Positions 6,651 through 13,586 of a DNA stretch of 13,586 bases are shown piece by piece. Location: NCBI GenBank assembly GCA_029939635.1, contig JAOZSN010000077.1, forward strand, positions 1 to 13,586. Reading direction: 5' to 3'. The position numbers and the translations under genes were made by a program. The DNA is from Deltaproteobacteria bacterium. GTDB taxonomy: Bacteria; Desulfobacterota; Desulfobulbia; Desulfobulbales; SURF-16. How positions within the stretch are numbered: the first letter of the stretch is position 1; every line of letters begins with the position of its first letter. Below the pieces are notes generated by a model that was not told the origin of the DNA, made no database searches, and saw only the letters and a program-made list of their open reading frames with translations.

Positions 6651-6984
6651 TATTGCCATTTATGATATTTATTTTGACACAGGCAAAGCCACGGTAAAAC
6701 CAGGTTCAGATCAGGCCTTAAAAACAATTGCCGAGTACATGAAGAGCCATAAACAAACCGGTTTTCTCATTGTCGGCCACACAGATAGTACGGGAAAGCT
6801 AAGCAACAACCATACTCTTTCGACAAATAGGGCCAAGACCGTTATGTCCCTACTCATTACAAAATTTGGGGTTGCCAAGAGTCAGTTAGATGCTGATGGC
6901 GTGGCGTCATTATCCCCAGTTGCCAGCAATACAAATAAGGTGGGCCGAAAAATGAATCGCCGCGTTGAAATAGTTCTGCGCTGA
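5764..6984 (+). CDS. 3' fragment: rest of repeat 1, repeat 2 and OmpA peptidoglycan-binding domain
   Basis: This open stretch begins after the TAA; the first possible start is the GTG at 5764, but AGGAG touches it directly, so efficient re-initiation is doubtful. It holds the second half of repeat 1, all of repeat 2 (from PDVAGSMDHPVISRV at 6076) and, from about 6650, an OmpA C-terminal domain. The OmpA part shows IYFDTGKATVKP, the GHTDSTG loop, LSTNRAKTVMSLL and a final MNRRVEIVLR, which match the family that binds peptidoglycan diaminopimelate through a conserved Asp and Arg. Repeats 1 and 2 share YAIDNDKYTLITQDVIEVG exactly. Alone, the piece lacks a signal peptide and could not reach the periplasm. 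Confidence 0.65.
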   Translation: MGGRSHDWKDKYYGTGGYWHGIGNGKFGMGIDIPSFKTNQVFIAAKAQIDGIEVFITVYAIDNDKYTLITQDVIEVGAAQVGLVTINKNATLGSTKSSTPQQNKPDVAGSMDHPVISRVAGSSIEFYEETIWGAYKLPLNDKGALNFKDPKHLEGKITRIQYSSAKENTPEFILSNYKAAFKAADFTVLTALVDEQLGVGGKSQDWRSKYYETGGYWNGINNGKFGMGIEIPSFKTKQCFIAASAQIDGIDIFIIVYAIDNDKYTLITQDVIEVGVADTGLVTVDKIAKGIAAKGHIAIYDIYFDTGKATVKPGSDQALKTIAEYMKSHKQTGFLIVGHTDSTGKLSNNHTLSTNRAKTVMSLLITKFGVAKSQLDADGVASLSPVASNTNKVGRKMNRRVEIVLR

Positions 6985-7032
6985 GATAGCAAGAACCTGA
7001 CCTTAAAAAATTCACTGTGCACTTACCCCATC

Positions 7033-7038
7033 AGGAGG
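7033..7038 (+). promoter_or_regulatory. Shine-Dalgarno AGGAGG fixing the start at 7047
   Basis: AGGAGG stands 8 nt before the ATG at 7047. The upstream in-frame ATG at 7017 has no ribosome site and would put ten polar residues before the signal peptide. Confidence 0.8.
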
Positions 7039-7046
7039 AAACACCC

Positions 7047-7412
7047 ATGCATAAAAATATTCTTCCCATTGCTCTGGCCCTCTTTGCCATACTCTTCATA
7101 AATATGTCACCCTGCCAAGCCAGCAGCAAAAAACTCATTGGCACCTGGATCCCTACAGAATACTCCTTTGTGGGGGAAGCAAAACCACAAAGTTTTCTGG
7201 ACAGCACCAGCCTCAAAATAAATGCTGACGGCAGTGGCATTTACACGACAAATGGTAAACCCAAAAAAGGAAATTGGACGGTAAAAGCCGATATTCTTAT
7301 ATTTACCTTCAGTTTAGCAGGTCAAAAGATTGAGGTGGAGTATACAGTTGCTGACAACAAGCTTATAATTAGCAACTATGCCACCAAGGCGGTTTTTGTA
7401 AGAAAAAAATAA
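7047..7412 (+). CDS. Small exported lipocalin-like protein
   Basis: The 121-residue protein has a signal peptide (MHKNILPIALALFAILF, cleavage probably after CQA near residue 25). It is followed by a compact beta-rich domain: KLIGTWIPTEY, then NADGSGIYTTNGKPKKGNWTV, ILIFTFSL and DNKLIISNYATKAVFVRKK. The early GTW and the regular two-strand repeats resemble lipocalin-like domains of small bacterial periplasmic proteins. These are often of unknown ligand, and no ligand can be inferred here. SPCQ is not a proper lipobox, so a lipoprotein is less likely. It lies 62 nt after the OmpA gene and 60 nt before nadE. Confidence 0.75.
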   Translation: MHKNILPIALALFAILFINMSPCQASSKKLIGTWIPTEYSFVGEAKPQSFLDSTSLKINADGSGIYTTNGKPKKGNWTVKADILIFTFSLAGQKIEVEYTVADNKLIISNYATKAVFVRKK

Positions 7413-7472
7413 GCGAAGCTCTGCTGGTAATATTTTACTGTCCTGTTACAAAAGAAGGCGGTATAGATAACC

Positions 7473-9107
7473 ATGATCTTTGCTCTCATCCAACTCAATC
7501 CCACCATTGGCGACTTCCATGCTAATGGAGAGAAAATAAAACAATGGACGGCCAAGGCAGCAGCAGCCGGGGCCACCTTAGCCATCTTTCCGGAACTGGC
7601 CTTAAGCGGCTATCCGCCCCAGGACTACCTGGAGCATCCCGCCTTTCTTAAGCAGCAAGATGCGGTGCTGGAGGATCTACAGAAAAATCTGCCCATTAGC
7701 GTACTCTTTGGTGCTATAACAGCAGCAAAAAAAGGTTCGGGAAAACCTCTGCATAATAGTGGCCTGCTCATTGAGCAGGGGGAGATCATCTTTACCTCCC
7801 ATAAAAAACTGCTGCCCACCTATGATGTCTTTGATGAGTCCCGTTATTTTCAAGCGGGCCAGAATAATCAATGCCTCTATTTCCATGGCCTGGGCCTGGG
7901 CATCACCATCTGTGAAGATATCTACAACGATAACGATGCCTTCCCAGAGCAACTCTACGAGATCGACCCTGTTGCCACCCTGCACGACAATGATGAGATA
8001 GATCTGCTCATTAATATTGCCGCCTCACCCTTTGTCATGGGCAAAATAAGCCAGCGGCAACATAATTTTGGCCTTATCTGTCGAAAATATTCCACCCCGC
8101 TCCTCTACTGCAATCAGGTGGGGGGGCAGGACTCTATCCTCTTTGATGGCAGCAGCATGGCGCTGGATAACCAGGGCCGTATCTGCACCCAAGCCAGCTC
8201 TTTTGTAGAAGACATGCTCCTGGTGGACGTGGATCAGCTCCAGCCTACGCCCCAACAGACAAGCAATGACGAATCTCAGGTTGTGGATGCCCTGGTCATG
8301 GGCTGCCGCGATTATGTGCAGAAATGCGGCTTTAGCAAGGTGGTAGTGGGGCTTTCTGGTGGTATTGACTCAGCCCTGACCTGCGCCATCGCCTGCCAGG
8401 CCTTGGGGGCAGATAATGTTATGGGTATTGGCCTACCCTCGCCCTACTCATCCCAAGGCTCCATTGATGATGCCCGGGCCTTAGCAAAAAACCTAGGCAT
8501 TTCCTTTGAGTTATTACCCATTAGCGACATCTTCAGCAGCGTCACCACCACCCTGGCACCACTTTTTACAGGCATGAAGGAAGATGTTACAGAACAAAAT
8601 ATCCAGGCCAGAATCAGAGGCCTGCTCCTCATGGCCCTGGCCAACAAATTCAATGCCCTGCTGCTCACCACTGGTAATAAATCAGAACTTGCTGTGGGCT
8701 ATTGCACCCTCTATGGCGACATGAATGGTGCCTTGGCAGTTATCTCTGATGTCCCCAAGACCCTTGTCTATATATTGAGTCATACCCTCAATAAAGAAGA
8801 AGAAATAATCCCAGCCAACACCATCAGCAAACCACCCAGCGCCGAGTTAGCCCCTGACCAGCTGGATCAAGATGATTTGCCGTCCTATGATGTGCTGGAT
8901 GAAATTCTCGCCGCCTATCTTGAAGACCACCTGCCCCTGGTGGATATTATCGCCCTGGGCCATGACGAATCTCTTGTTCATGACATTATCAGGCGTATCA
9001 AGATCAACGAGTATAAACGCAAACAGGCCGCCATGGGCCTGAAGGTAACCAGCAAGGCCTTTGGCACAGGGCGACGCTTTCCAACAGCAGAGGGATTTCG
9101 CGAATAA
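7473..9107 (+). CDS. nadE: Glutamine-dependent NAD+ synthetase
   Basis: NadE amidates nicotinic acid adenine dinucleotide to NAD+ using ATP, with ammonia taken from glutamine. The 544 residues are two domains. Residues 1-255 are a nitrilase-type glutaminase with the Glu-Lys-Cys triad visible as Glu41 (FPELALSGYPPQD), a lysine at 111 or 112 (HKKLLPTYDVFDE) and Cys147 (TICEDIY). Residues from about 268 form the synthetase domain, with the ATP-binding P-loop SGGIDS (295-300), the TTGNKSE motif and a C-terminal KAFGTGRRFP tail typical of the family. The glutaminase domain means it can use glutamine, unlike the short ammonia-only NadE. Its stop faces that of the histidine kinase, only 12 nt away, with no terminator hairpin visible. 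The ribosome site (AAGGCGG) is somewhat distant from the ATG. Confidence 0.96.
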   Translation: MIFALIQLNPTIGDFHANGEKIKQWTAKAAAAGATLAIFPELALSGYPPQDYLEHPAFLKQQDAVLEDLQKNLPISVLFGAITAAKKGSGKPLHNSGLLIEQGEIIFTSHKKLLPTYDVFDESRYFQAGQNNQCLYFHGLGLGITICEDIYNDNDAFPEQLYEIDPVATLHDNDEIDLLINIAASPFVMGKISQRQHNFGLICRKYSTPLLYCNQVGGQDSILFDGSSMALDNQGRICTQASSFVEDMLLVDVDQLQPTPQQTSNDESQVVDALVMGCRDYVQKCGFSKVVVGLSGGIDSALTCAIACQALGADNVMGIGLPSPYSSQGSIDDARALAKNLGISFELLPISDIFSSVTTTLAPLFTGMKEDVTEQNIQARIRGLLLMALANKFNALLLTTGNKSELAVGYCTLYGDMNGALAVISDVPKTLVYILSHTLNKEEEIIPANTISKPPSAELAPDQLDQDDLPSYDVLDEILAAYLEDHLPLVDIIALGHDESLVHDIIRRIKINEYKRKQAAMGLKVTSKAFGTGRRFPTAEGFRE

Positions 9108-9119
9108 CTACCGCGCGCC

Positions 9120-11300
9120 TTATTTCAACAGCCAACTAAGTTCCTGCCATAGCTCCTGCAATTGCTGGCTATAGGGTTCATCCTGCTCGTTTTCTGCTGC
9201 GGCCGCCATGTCCTGACATAATGCAGCCTTTGTATGCAAACCCAAACTAGCCAGAATACGCCCCAACGTCAAAACAGAGGAAACCAAGGCATCCAGATTA
9301 GCGGCCTTGGCCTGGGACTCAGCCAGCATAAATGTTTCCACCAGGGAACGAGCCGACTCCGCCACCATGCTGGTGCGTTCGTACTGACTCATCCCTTGTT
9401 CTTGCTCTAAAAAACGAATCATCACTACCTGCTCACCCTCCTCCACTTCTGTAGAGCTACAGAGCCGGGCCACCACCTCTTCCACCTGTTCTGGCTCAAA
9501 GGGCTTAGTTAGATAGTCATCCATACCAGCCGCCAGACATTTTTCTCGATCACCGCGCATGGCGTTGGCAGTCATGGCAGCAATGGGAACATGACGCCCC
9601 TGACACCGATCCTGTAGGGAGGAAAGAAGATCAGCTGCTAAGGAGAGGGCAGGGTCAAGAGCTGCCCCTGTTTCACAGGCCCTGATAATACCAGTGGCCT
9701 CCACTCCATCCATCATAGGCATCTGCACATCCATGAGAATGAGATCAAAATCATCATAGGCCAACACCTTGAGGGCCTCCACCCCATTTTCAGCCATGGT
9801 TATATGATGGTCACTCTGCTCTAAAACCATACGGGCCACATCACGATTTATCTTATTATCCTCCACCAGTAAAATCTGCTTACCCTTGACCCGTACAGCC
9901 CTCGTAGCATCATGGCTTAGCACATCCTCTGCCTGGCCCCTGGCTAAATATACAGTAAAGGAGAAGGTGCTGCCTGTACCCTCCTCACTCTCCAGCCAGA
10001 TATCACCCCCCATGAGGTCAACAATCTCTTTACTGATAGCCAGCCCCAACCCTGTACCGCCATACTTGCGAGCCGTGGAGTCATCTGCCTGTTTAAAGCT
10101 GTCAAAAATCCCCTCCTTCTGGTCAGGGGGAACCCCTATACCAGTATCAGACACGGAAAAACGTAAGCCAAACTGTTCACCGTCACTCCAGGTGGATTTC
10201 ACTGCTAGAGCAATGGTGCCCTGCTCGGTAAACTTGATACTGTTACCAGCCAGGTTAACCAACACCTGACGCAGACGCAACTCATCGCCTTTAACAAAGT
10301 CTGGTAAATTTTCATCAAGATCCACCGTCAGCGCCAAACCCTTTTCCTTGGCCGGATAGCGGATAATGGCCGCCACCCCCTTGAGCAGATCAATCAATTT
10401 AAAATTATAGCTCTCCAGACGTAACTGACCTGCCCTGATTTTGGAGGAATCAAGAATATCATTTAGCAAACCCAGCAGCCCCTCAGCCGAGGTCATGACA
10501 TTATCGAGCAAGGTCTTTTGTTCCGGGGCCAGAGGAGTGGCCAGGGCCAAACGCGTCATACCCAAGATGCCATTCATCGGCGTCCTGATCTCATGACTCA
10601 TATTTGCCAAAAAGGTTGACTGGGCCAGAGCGGCTGCCTTGGCCTCAGTGGTGGCTGTCTGCAGAGAGGCCTCACGCTGGATAGCCTCTTCGGTGAGGCG
10701 TAGTTGTTCAGCACTGGTCTGATGAAACAAGTAGCCATTTTTAAGAATGAACAGGACATAAATAGTAAAAAGAGCAATGGTAAAGTAGAGATGCTCGGAA
10801 CCTGCCAGATAAAAACCAACGTTCAGGGCCCCAATCAGCCCACAGACAAAAATAGTGAGATGGAGAGGTTTATACGCCATGGCACTGATAGTACCGGACG
10901 AGACACCAATAAGAATAATAACAAGAATCCTCTGAGCACTACTATCAGCCTGTGGATATATCCACCACCCCAACATTCCCCAGGCAACAGCAGTGATAAT
11001 AAGACTGCTCAGATTTAGATAATAATAGTTCCTGGCCTGGGCCAGAGTTTGCACATCATTCCGCAAATACAACCAGGAAGTAAAAAAACGATAGGAAACT
11101 GTACAGGTCATGAGCATGGCCCATGTCTTGATATCGGCAGCAATGGCAGTGGACCAGAAAAAGGCAACAACAATCAAACTAATCGCCGCTCCGGTCCATA
11201 GGGAACGGGGCATACCTGTAAAGAGCAAATCAATTTGCCGGCGCTCAACCAAACGGTCAATTCGTTGCGCCTCTGCTGTACTCTGTGCTGTAGAGTCCAT
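9120..11300 (-). CDS. Hybrid sensor histidine kinase (6 TM, HisKA, HATPase, REC, degenerate HPt)
   Basis: The 726-residue membrane protein starts with about six hydrophobic segments (roughly 35-55, 58-78, 96-114, 124-142, 147-166, 171-190) without a large periplasmic loop, so it probably senses a membrane or intracellular cue. A coiled stretch (195-228) leads to HisKA with the phosphorylated His236 (FLANMSHEIRTP). The ATPase domain follows: N box near Asn349-Asn353, DTGIGV (385-390), GGTGLGL (414-420). The receiver domain has acidic Glu480/Asp481, phospho-acceptor Asp524 (LILMDVQMP) and Lys599 (YLTKP). It carries an extra stretch of about 22 residues (545-567) before VPIAAMTANAM. Residues about 645-726 look like an HPt helix bundle, but the expected His is Leu677 (SSVLTLGRI). 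The ATG lies 20 nt after the stop of the CxxCxxxCC gene, so the two are likely one operon. No separate response regulator is adjacent. Confidence 0.93.
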   Translation of the reverse strand: MDSTAQSTAEAQRIDRLVERRQIDLLFTGMPRSLWTGAAISLIVVAFFWSTAIAADIKTWAMLMTCTVSYRFFTSWLYLRNDVQTLAQARNYYYLNLSSLIITAVAWGMLGWWIYPQADSSAQRILVIILIGVSSGTISAMAYKPLHLTIFVCGLIGALNVGFYLAGSEHLYFTIALFTIYVLFILKNGYLFHQTSAEQLRLTEEAIQREASLQTATTEAKAAALAQSTFLANMSHEIRTPMNGILGMTRLALATPLAPEQKTLLDNVMTSAEGLLGLLNDILDSSKIRAGQLRLESYNFKLIDLLKGVAAIIRYPAKEKGLALTVDLDENLPDFVKGDELRLRQVLVNLAGNSIKFTEQGTIALAVKSTWSDGEQFGLRFSVSDTGIGVPPDQKEGIFDSFKQADDSTARKYGGTGLGLAISKEIVDLMGGDIWLESEEGTGSTFSFTVYLARGQAEDVLSHDATRAVRVKGKQILLVEDNKINRDVARMVLEQSDHHITMAENGVEALKVLAYDDFDLILMDVQMPMMDGVEATGIIRACETGAALDPALSLAADLLSSLQDRCQGRHVPIAAMTANAMRGDREKCLAAGMDDYLTKPFEPEQVEEVVARLCSSTEVEEGEQVVMIRFLEQEQGMSQYERTSMVAESARSLVETFMLAESQAKAANLDALVSSVLTLGRILASLGLHTKAALCQDMAAAAENEQDEPYSQQLQELWQELSWLLK

Positions 11301-11320
11301 AGCCTTTAGGGTGTCAGACG

Positions 11321-11929
11321 TTATATCTTACAGTAGGAAAACTGCGGAGGGCCGCTTAAGATCATCTCAGCAATGCTCTTTTTCACCTTGGGCAACACCT
11401 GACGCTTAACACCCAGCCACTCCATCTCAATGGCAATAAATTTTTGAAAAATTTTGGTGCGATCCATGCGTGGCCCTTCTATATTCTCCCCCACCAACTC
11501 CTGACAGCGAAAGCAACCGGGGAAATCCATACGCTGGCCATCCGGTCTGGTCATGGCAGCAGGTACACCATGCAGACGGCAGATAAGTAAACGATGCTGA
11601 TAGGGCAGGCAGAGGCCATCCTCGTTTAAGGGGCACATAGCTTGGGGCCGCTCACCTATTGCCTCAGCCTTTTTCACCGCAATGATATATGCCGTGGCCC
11701 GCGCTTCAATTTCAGCCACTTTTTCTGCCCCCAACAACTCCAACCCTTCCCAGAGATAGGCCCATTCGGTATAGGTATGGTGCAAAAAATAACTGTCACA
11801 GCAGTTATCAGGGCACCCCTCACAGGTAAAATCCAAGGCAGAGGACACCTCATCATACATATCTTGAATCTCAACATAGACTGCAGCCACCTTGGCTGAG
11901 ATCTCAACTGGCAATAATGCGGAACCCAT
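11321..11929 (-). CDS. YkgJ-family CxxCxxxCC cysteine-cluster protein
   Basis: The 202-residue cytoplasmic protein has the hallmark CEGCPDNCC (Cys36, Cys39, Cys43, Cys44) of the YkgJ/PF03692 family, thought to bind zinc or an iron-sulfur cluster. Further cysteines at 99 (MCPLNEDG), 107, 117 (LLICRLHG), 139 and 142 follow the family layout CPxLxxxGxCxxYxxRPxxCRxHG; here the R-P is RL. A late Cys200 is also present. The role is unproven; members have been linked to metal or redox functions. The start has a good GGAG seven nt upstream. It precedes the hybrid histidine kinase by 20 nt on the same strand. Confidence 0.85.
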   Translation of the reverse strand: MGSALLPVEISAKVAAVYVEIQDMYDEVSSALDFTCEGCPDNCCDSYFLHHTYTEWAYLWEGLELLGAEKVAEIEARATAYIIAVKKAEAIGERPQAMCPLNEDGLCLPYQHRLLICRLHGVPAAMTRPDGQRMDFPGCFRCQELVGENIEGPRMDRTKIFQKFIAIEMEWLGVKRQVLPKVKKSIAEMILSGPPQFSYCKI

Positions 11930-11946
11930 GGTATCTCCAAAAAAAA

Positions 11947-12067
11947 GTTAACGGTTTACAGTTTACGGTTTACAGTGCACAACAAGGGAAGAAAACCTAT
12001 ACAGATACCTTCCTTAAACCGTAAACTGCAGATACGCAACGACTTCGAACTGTAAACTGCAAACTGT
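11947..12067. repeat. CGGTTTACAGT direct and inverted repeats upstream of manB
   Basis: CGGTTTACAGT occurs twice in direct orientation with a 14-nt period (11952-11962 and 11966-11976). The same motif recurs inverted on the right: TAAACCGTAAACTG (12015-12028) is the perfect complement of CAGTTTACGGTTTA (11959-11972). AACTGTAAACTG (12048-12059) is inverted to 11952-11963 with one mismatch, followed by another AAACTG. The 14-nt arms enclose a 42-nt loop. The block fills nearly all of the gap between the divergent CxxCxxxCC gene and manB. Confidence 0.8.
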
Positions 12068-12091
12068 CATAAAAATATACGGAGTAATCCC

Positions 12092-13441
12092 ATGTCCCCT
12101 CTTTCCTGCTTTAAGGCCTATGATATTCGAGGCAAGGTCCCCGATGAACTTGATGAAAAGTTGGCCTTTCATATTGGCCAGGCCTATGCCGCCCATTTTA
12201 AACCGCGTAAGATAGCCGTGGCCCACGACATCCGTCTTTCCGGGCCGTCACTAACCACAGCTTTAAGTGAAGGCTTTCTGCAGGCTGGGGTGGATGTGGT
12301 TCATCTGGGCCAATGTGGTACTGAAGAAATTTATTTTTCAGCCTTTCACCTTAATGACGTAGACGGTGGCATTATTGTTACGGCAAGTCATAATCCGGCT
12401 GAATATAATGGCATGAAGATGGTACGCAAGGGAGCCATTCCCGTAAGTGGCGACACAGGACTCAAAGACATCGAGGCCCTGGCCGCAGCAGGCCACGAGA
12501 TCCATGGCCGCAATCGCGGGTTAGCTAGTAGCTATGACAATCGCCCCGCCTATATTGACCATCTCCTCGGTTATGTTAACAAAACAAAACTTGCCCCCCT
12601 TAAAATTGTCGTCAATCCTGGCAATGGTGGTGCTGGCCCCATTATCGAGGCCTTGGCCCCTTCCCTGCCCTTTGACTTTATCCCCATCCTGGCTGAACCA
12701 GATGGCCATTTCCCCAACGGTGTGCCCAACCCACTGCTACCAGAAAACCGGGCTGTCACAGCAGAGGCAGTCAAGAGCCATGGTGCTCATCTTGGCATTG
12801 CCTGGGATGGCGATTTTGACCGCTGTTTTTTCTTTGACGAGAATGGTAATTTTATAGAGGGTTATTATATCGTTGGCCTGCTGGCCCAAGCTATGCTAGC
12901 GAAAGATCCTGGTGCCGGCATCATCCATGACCCACGTCTTACCTGGAATACCGAAGAGCTGGTTACGGCCGCCGGAGGCAGGCCCATCATCACCAAGACC
13001 GGCCATGCCTTTATCAAAGAACGGATGCGGGCTGAGGACGCAGTGTACGGAGGAGAGATGAGTGCCCACCACTATTTCCGCGAGTTTGCCTACTGCGACT
13101 CAGGCATGATCCCCTGGCTGCTTATTGCTGAAATGCTCAGCAGTGGCGACCAACCGCTCTCTGCCATGGTGGCGCAACAGATGGCCGCCTACCCTGTCTC
13201 GGGAGAGATCAACAACACAGTGGCTGACCCGGATGCCATTATTAGTGAAGTAGAGAAAAAATATGGCCCTGACTGCCTGAAGCAAGATAATATTGACGGT
13301 CTGTCCATGAGCTTTGCCCAGTGGCGCTTTAATATCAGAAAATCAAACACCGAACCTGTACTCCGCCTTAACGTCGAGTCACGGGGGGATAAAGAGTTGA
13401 TGAAACAAAAGACAGACGAGTTGTTGAAAATAATTGTCTGA
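12092..13441 (+). CDS. manB: Phosphomannomutase (ManB/CpsG type)
   Basis: ManB interconverts mannose-6-phosphate and mannose-1-phosphate, supplying GDP-mannose for surface polysaccharides; some relatives also act on glucose phosphates. The 449-residue protein has the normal length and all four active-site elements. These are the phosphoserine loop TASHNPAEYNG (Ser99), the metal loop DGDFDR (239-244), the sugar-binding GEMSAHHYFR (321-330) and the phosphate-binding RKSNTEP (416-422). GEMSAHHYFREFAYCDSGM is the form I recall in enterobacterial CpsG/ManB rather than in glucose-specific mutases. The start has GGAG seven nt upstream (12081-12084). The gene is preceded by the CGGTTTACAGT repeats and followed after 24 nt by the CRISPR array. 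No other polysaccharide genes are in view. Confidence 0.93.
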   Translation: MSPLSCFKAYDIRGKVPDELDEKLAFHIGQAYAAHFKPRKIAVAHDIRLSGPSLTTALSEGFLQAGVDVVHLGQCGTEEIYFSAFHLNDVDGGIIVTASHNPAEYNGMKMVRKGAIPVSGDTGLKDIEALAAAGHEIHGRNRGLASSYDNRPAYIDHLLGYVNKTKLAPLKIVVNPGNGGAGPIIEALAPSLPFDFIPILAEPDGHFPNGVPNPLLPENRAVTAEAVKSHGAHLGIAWDGDFDRCFFFDENGNFIEGYYIVGLLAQAMLAKDPGAGIIHDPRLTWNTEELVTAAGGRPIITKTGHAFIKERMRAEDAVYGGEMSAHHYFREFAYCDSGMIPWLLIAEMLSSGDQPLSAMVAQQMAAYPVSGEINNTVADPDAIISEVEKKYGPDCLKQDNIDGLSMSFAQWRFNIRKSNTEPVLRLNVESRGDKELMKQKTDELLKIIV

Positions 13442-13465
13442 TGTTTACAAATGAACGAAGTCATT

Positions 13466-13586
13466 GGTTCATCCCCACGACTGTGGGGAACATCACAAAC
13501 CCAAAAAATAGTTCGGTGGCTGGATCGGTTCATCCCCACGACTGTGGGGAACATCGGATTGTGGAGGCCATCCTATCGCCCATGGC
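13466..13586 (-). CRISPR. CRISPR array with type I-E-like repeat, leader-distal end, continuing past the window
   Basis: A 29-nt repeat occurs identically at 13466-13494 and 13527-13555, separated by a 32-nt spacer (13495-13526). A second spacer runs from 13556 off the end. The repeat is palindromic in the middle (CCCCAC...GTGGGG). Its complement begins with ATGTTCCCCAC and ends GTGGGGATGAACC, the form of type I-E repeats. This places transcription on the minus strand, toward manB, and makes 13466-13494 the last, leader-distal repeat. The base next to GGTTC differs between the two copies (T at 13465, C at 13526), so the repeat may be shifted by one base, as is common for a terminal repeat. 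No cas genes are in the window. Confidence 0.92.

Larger units (their letters stand above)
5410..6984 (+). pseudogene. Exported duplicated-domain OmpA-family gene interrupted by one in-frame TAA
   Basis: The stretches before and after the TAA at 5740-5742 are in the same frame. Together they form one 525-codon gene: signal peptide, repeat 1 (from codon 25), repeat 2 (from codon 223) and a C-terminal OmpA domain. Repeat 2 shows what the missing piece should look like: FTVLTALVDEQLGVGG in repeat 2 aligns with FTIL-Q-stop-IANEELGVGG in repeat 1. The stop thus replaces one residue in the middle of repeat 1, with no shift of frame and no other damage. This fits a recent nonsense mutation, a sequencing error, or stop readthrough. 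TAA is not a codon for selenocysteine or pyrrolysine. The spacing from the preceding gene (28 nt) suggests an operon. Confidence 0.75.

Noticed and set aside
13189..13554. Minus-strand open frame of 121 codons with repeated VPHSRGDEP/FPTVVGMNRS-like segments
   Set aside because: Its start lies in the CRISPR repeats, whose translation gives the repeated pattern, and the rest overlaps the 3' end of manB antisense.

Overview
The window looks like chromosomal DNA of a Gram-negative anaerobe. A Desulfobulbales-type sulfate reducer (Desulfotalea-like) is my best guess. This is inference: it rests on an AhbD-like radical SAM protein beside a uroporphyrinogen decarboxylase, a PIN-PhoH protein, several exported proteins including one with a C-terminal OmpA peptidoglycan-binding domain, and moderate base composition. 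No database search was possible.

Left part (1-4049), all minus strand and read right to left: a PIN-PhoH ATPase; an imperfect ~131-nt palindrome abutting its stop codon; an AhbD-like radical SAM/SPASM protein; hemE; and an HD-domain protein cut by the window edge. The hemE/AhbD pair points to tetrapyrrole synthesis but mixes two pathways that normally exclude each other. PhoH is probably an unrelated RNA-metabolism neighbour.

Middle part (4050-9107), plus strand: a 279-nt intergenic region with an AT-rich dyad, a G8 tract, a possible -10 box and a 9-codon mini-ORF with a good Shine-Dalgarno. Then come three exported, poorly characterised proteins: a probable PsbP/DcrB-like plus beta-sandwich protein; a gene with two ~198-residue repeats plus OmpA domain, interrupted by one in-frame TAA; and a small lipocalin-like protein. 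Glutamine-dependent NAD+ synthetase (nadE) follows.

Right part (9108-13586): convergent to nadE is a minus-strand pair, a CxxCxxxCC (YkgJ-type) protein followed by a large hybrid histidine kinase whose C-terminal HPt-like domain seems to have lost its phospho-accepting histidine. A stretch rich in CGGTTTACAGT-like direct and inverted repeats precedes a phosphomannomutase (manB/cpsG type) on the plus strand. The window ends in the first two repeats of a CRISPR array with type I-E-like repeats. By repeat orientation this is the leader-distal end, with transcription running toward manB.

Most of the window is ordinary housekeeping sequence. The best leads are the interrupted OmpA gene, the degenerate HPt, the hemE/AhbD combination, the long palindrome, the repeats before manB, and the CRISPR trailer. 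I see no convincing new multi-gene defence or biosynthetic system.
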